A stretch of 59,142 bases of DNA from Pseudomonas putida (lineage in GTDB: Bacteria; Pseudomonadota; Gammaproteobacteria; Pseudomonadales; Pseudomonadaceae): the NCBI RefSeq assembly GCF_028682475.1, contig NZ_JANHLE010000035.1:1-59142 (forward strand), read 5' to 3'. The notes under the pieces are model-generated. The model saw only the letters and a program-made list of their open reading frames with translations, searched no databases and was not told the DNA's origin. This document shows, one piece after another, positions 58,094 to 59,142 of this stretch. The position numbers were made by a program, and so were the translations under genes. How positions within the stretch are numbered: position 1 is the first letter of the stretch; each line of letters opens with the position of its first letter.

Positions 58094-59068
58094 TCAGAAC
58101 AATTTCAGTGGTTCTTCATCCAGCGCCGCCATCTGCTCGCGCAAGGCGAGAATCTGGTCGCCCCAGTAACGCTCCTGGCCAAACCACGGGAAGCTGCGCG
58201 GAAACGCCGGGTCGTCCCACCGGCGTGCCAGCCAGGCACTGTGGTGCAACAGGCGCAGAGCGCGCAGCGGTTCTATCAGCGCCAGTTCGCGCGGGTCGAA
58301 ATCGTGGAACTCGTTGTAGCCATCCATCAGTTCGGCCAGTTGGCCGAGGCGTTCATGGCGGTCGCCGGCAAGCATCATCCACAGGTCCTGAACCGCAGGG
58401 CCCATGCGGCAGTCATCGAGGTCGACAATGTGGAAGACTTCGTCGCGGCACATCATGTTGCCGGGATGGCAGTCACCGTGCAGACGGATGGTCTGGTGCG
58501 GGGTGCTGGCGTAGATGGCTTCGACCCGTTTGAGCAGGTCGCGGGCAACGGACTCAAAGGCGGGCAGCAGGCTTTTCGGCACGAAATTGCCTTCCAGCAG
58601 GGTGGCCAGCGAGGCGTGGCCGAAGTTATCCACTGCCAGGGTTTCGCGATGTTCGAATGGGCGGGTGGCACCGACCGCATGCAGGCGGCCGAGCAACTGG
58701 CCCAGACGATAGAGCTGGTCGAGGTTGCCGGGCTCTGGGGCGCGGCCACCACGACGGGGGAACAGGGTGAAGCGAAAGCCGCTGTGTTCGAACAGGGTTT
58801 CGCCATTGTGGATAAGTGGCGCTACGACGGGGACTTCGCATTCGGCCAGCTCGGCGGTGAAGCTGTGTTCCTCGAGAATCGCCGCATCGCTCCAGCGGTC
58901 CGGGCGATAGAACTTGGCGATCAGCGGTTCCGACTCTTCGATACCTACCTGATAGACACGGTTCTCGTAGCTGTTGAGTGCCAGAACGCGGGCATCGCTG
59001 AGAAAGCCGATGCTCTCCACAGCGTCGAGGACCAGGTCGGGGGTAAGGGTTTCGAAGGGGTGCGACAT
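58094..59068 (-). CDS. srkA: Stress response kinase SrkA (YihE)
   Basis: A 324-aa aminoglycoside-phosphotransferase-fold Ser/Thr kinase that in E. coli protects against envelope and antimicrobial stress. The catalytic loop is LHGDCHPGNMM, and the metal-binding motif is VDLDDCRMGP. The ATP-side lysine lies in LIAKFYRPDRW. AGGAG precedes the ATG at 59068 by 6 nt. The 74 nt beyond it to the window edge show no feature I can define. Confidence 0.93.
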   Translation of the reverse strand: MSHPFETLTPDLVLDAVESIGFLSDARVLALNSYENRVYQVGIEESEPLIAKFYRPDRWSDAAILEEHSFTAELAECEVPVVAPLIHNGETLFEHSGFRFTLFPRRGGRAPEPGNLDQLYRLGQLLGRLHAVGATRPFEHRETLAVDNFGHASLATLLEGNFVPKSLLPAFESVARDLLKRVEAIYASTPHQTIRLHGDCHPGNMMCRDEVFHIVDLDDCRMGPAVQDLWMMLAGDRHERLGQLAELMDGYNEFHDFDPRELALIEPLRALRLLHHSAWLARRWDDPAFPRSFPWFGQERYWGDQILALREQMAALDEEPLKLF

Positions 59069-59142
59069 GTCAGCTCCTGCTGTGCGGCAGGTGGCCGCAT
59101 CATGTGGGCATGGTACCCCACAGCGGGGCCGCTGGCGCGGCC

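Overview
The window is a GC-rich chromosomal segment of a Pseudomonas, most likely of the P. putida group. The evidence is gene content and order: glyA-soxBDAG-purU-fdhA, aceEF beside a DipA-type phosphodiesterase, glnE-waaF-waaC-waaG-waaP, and glcB. Typical Pseudomonas 24-28 nt REP repeats are also scattered through the intergenic gaps. Almost all of it looks like core genome. No tRNA, rRNA, insertion sequence, prophage or CRISPR array is visible, and no gene is clearly broken.

Layout. 1-4.9 kb: two chemoreceptors flank a ZapA/ZapB-like cell-division pair, followed by a small orphan gene. 5-15.2 kb: threonine aldolase (ltaE), then serine hydroxymethyltransferase, the four subunits of heterotetrameric sarcosine oxidase, formyl-THF deformylase and formaldehyde dehydrogenase. 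Together these form a complete sarcosine/glycine one-carbon route: sarcosine is demethylated, the methyl group leaves as methylene-THF or formaldehyde, and glycine and serine are interconverted. 15.4-19 kb: a DUF2780 secreted protein, an APC permease, an acyltransferase and a RimB-like aspartic peptidase. 19.2-22.7 kb: the CreBC two-component system and its target creD. 22.9-31.6 kb (minus strand): glutathione transferase, MsrA, DipA-like GAF/PAS/GGDEF/EAL protein, and pyruvate dehydrogenase E2 and E1.

32-42 kb (plus strand): glnE, then the LPS inner-core operon waaF-waaC-waaG-waaP-wapP-wapQ and a double-kinase gene, all joined by overlapping or abutting stop and start codons. 42-44.8 kb: a 928-aa DUF6543-like protein whose last residues are encoded by a REP repeat. 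44.9-50.3 kb: an iron-uptake cluster (FecI sigma, FecR, TonB receptor, PepSY membrane protein, 63-aa membrane protein) with Fur-box-like sites. 50.4-53.7 kb: a DnaQ-like exonuclease translationally coupled to a cNMP/CBS/DUF294 protein, and a divergent CheY-like regulator. 53.8-59 kb: malate synthase G, GcvR-like ACT protein, RarD and the SrkA kinase.

The most interesting signals are regulatory or repeat-based rather than a new gene system. They are: three copies of a 72-nt REPIN with a conserved 22-nt core; REP elements sitting within about 20 nt of stop codons; perfect dyads at the aceE, glcB/gcvR, glyA and mcpH promoters; a cre-tag before creD; and a run of five kinase-fold domains in which one catalytic aspartate is replaced by cysteine. 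I did not find a convincing new defence or mobile system.
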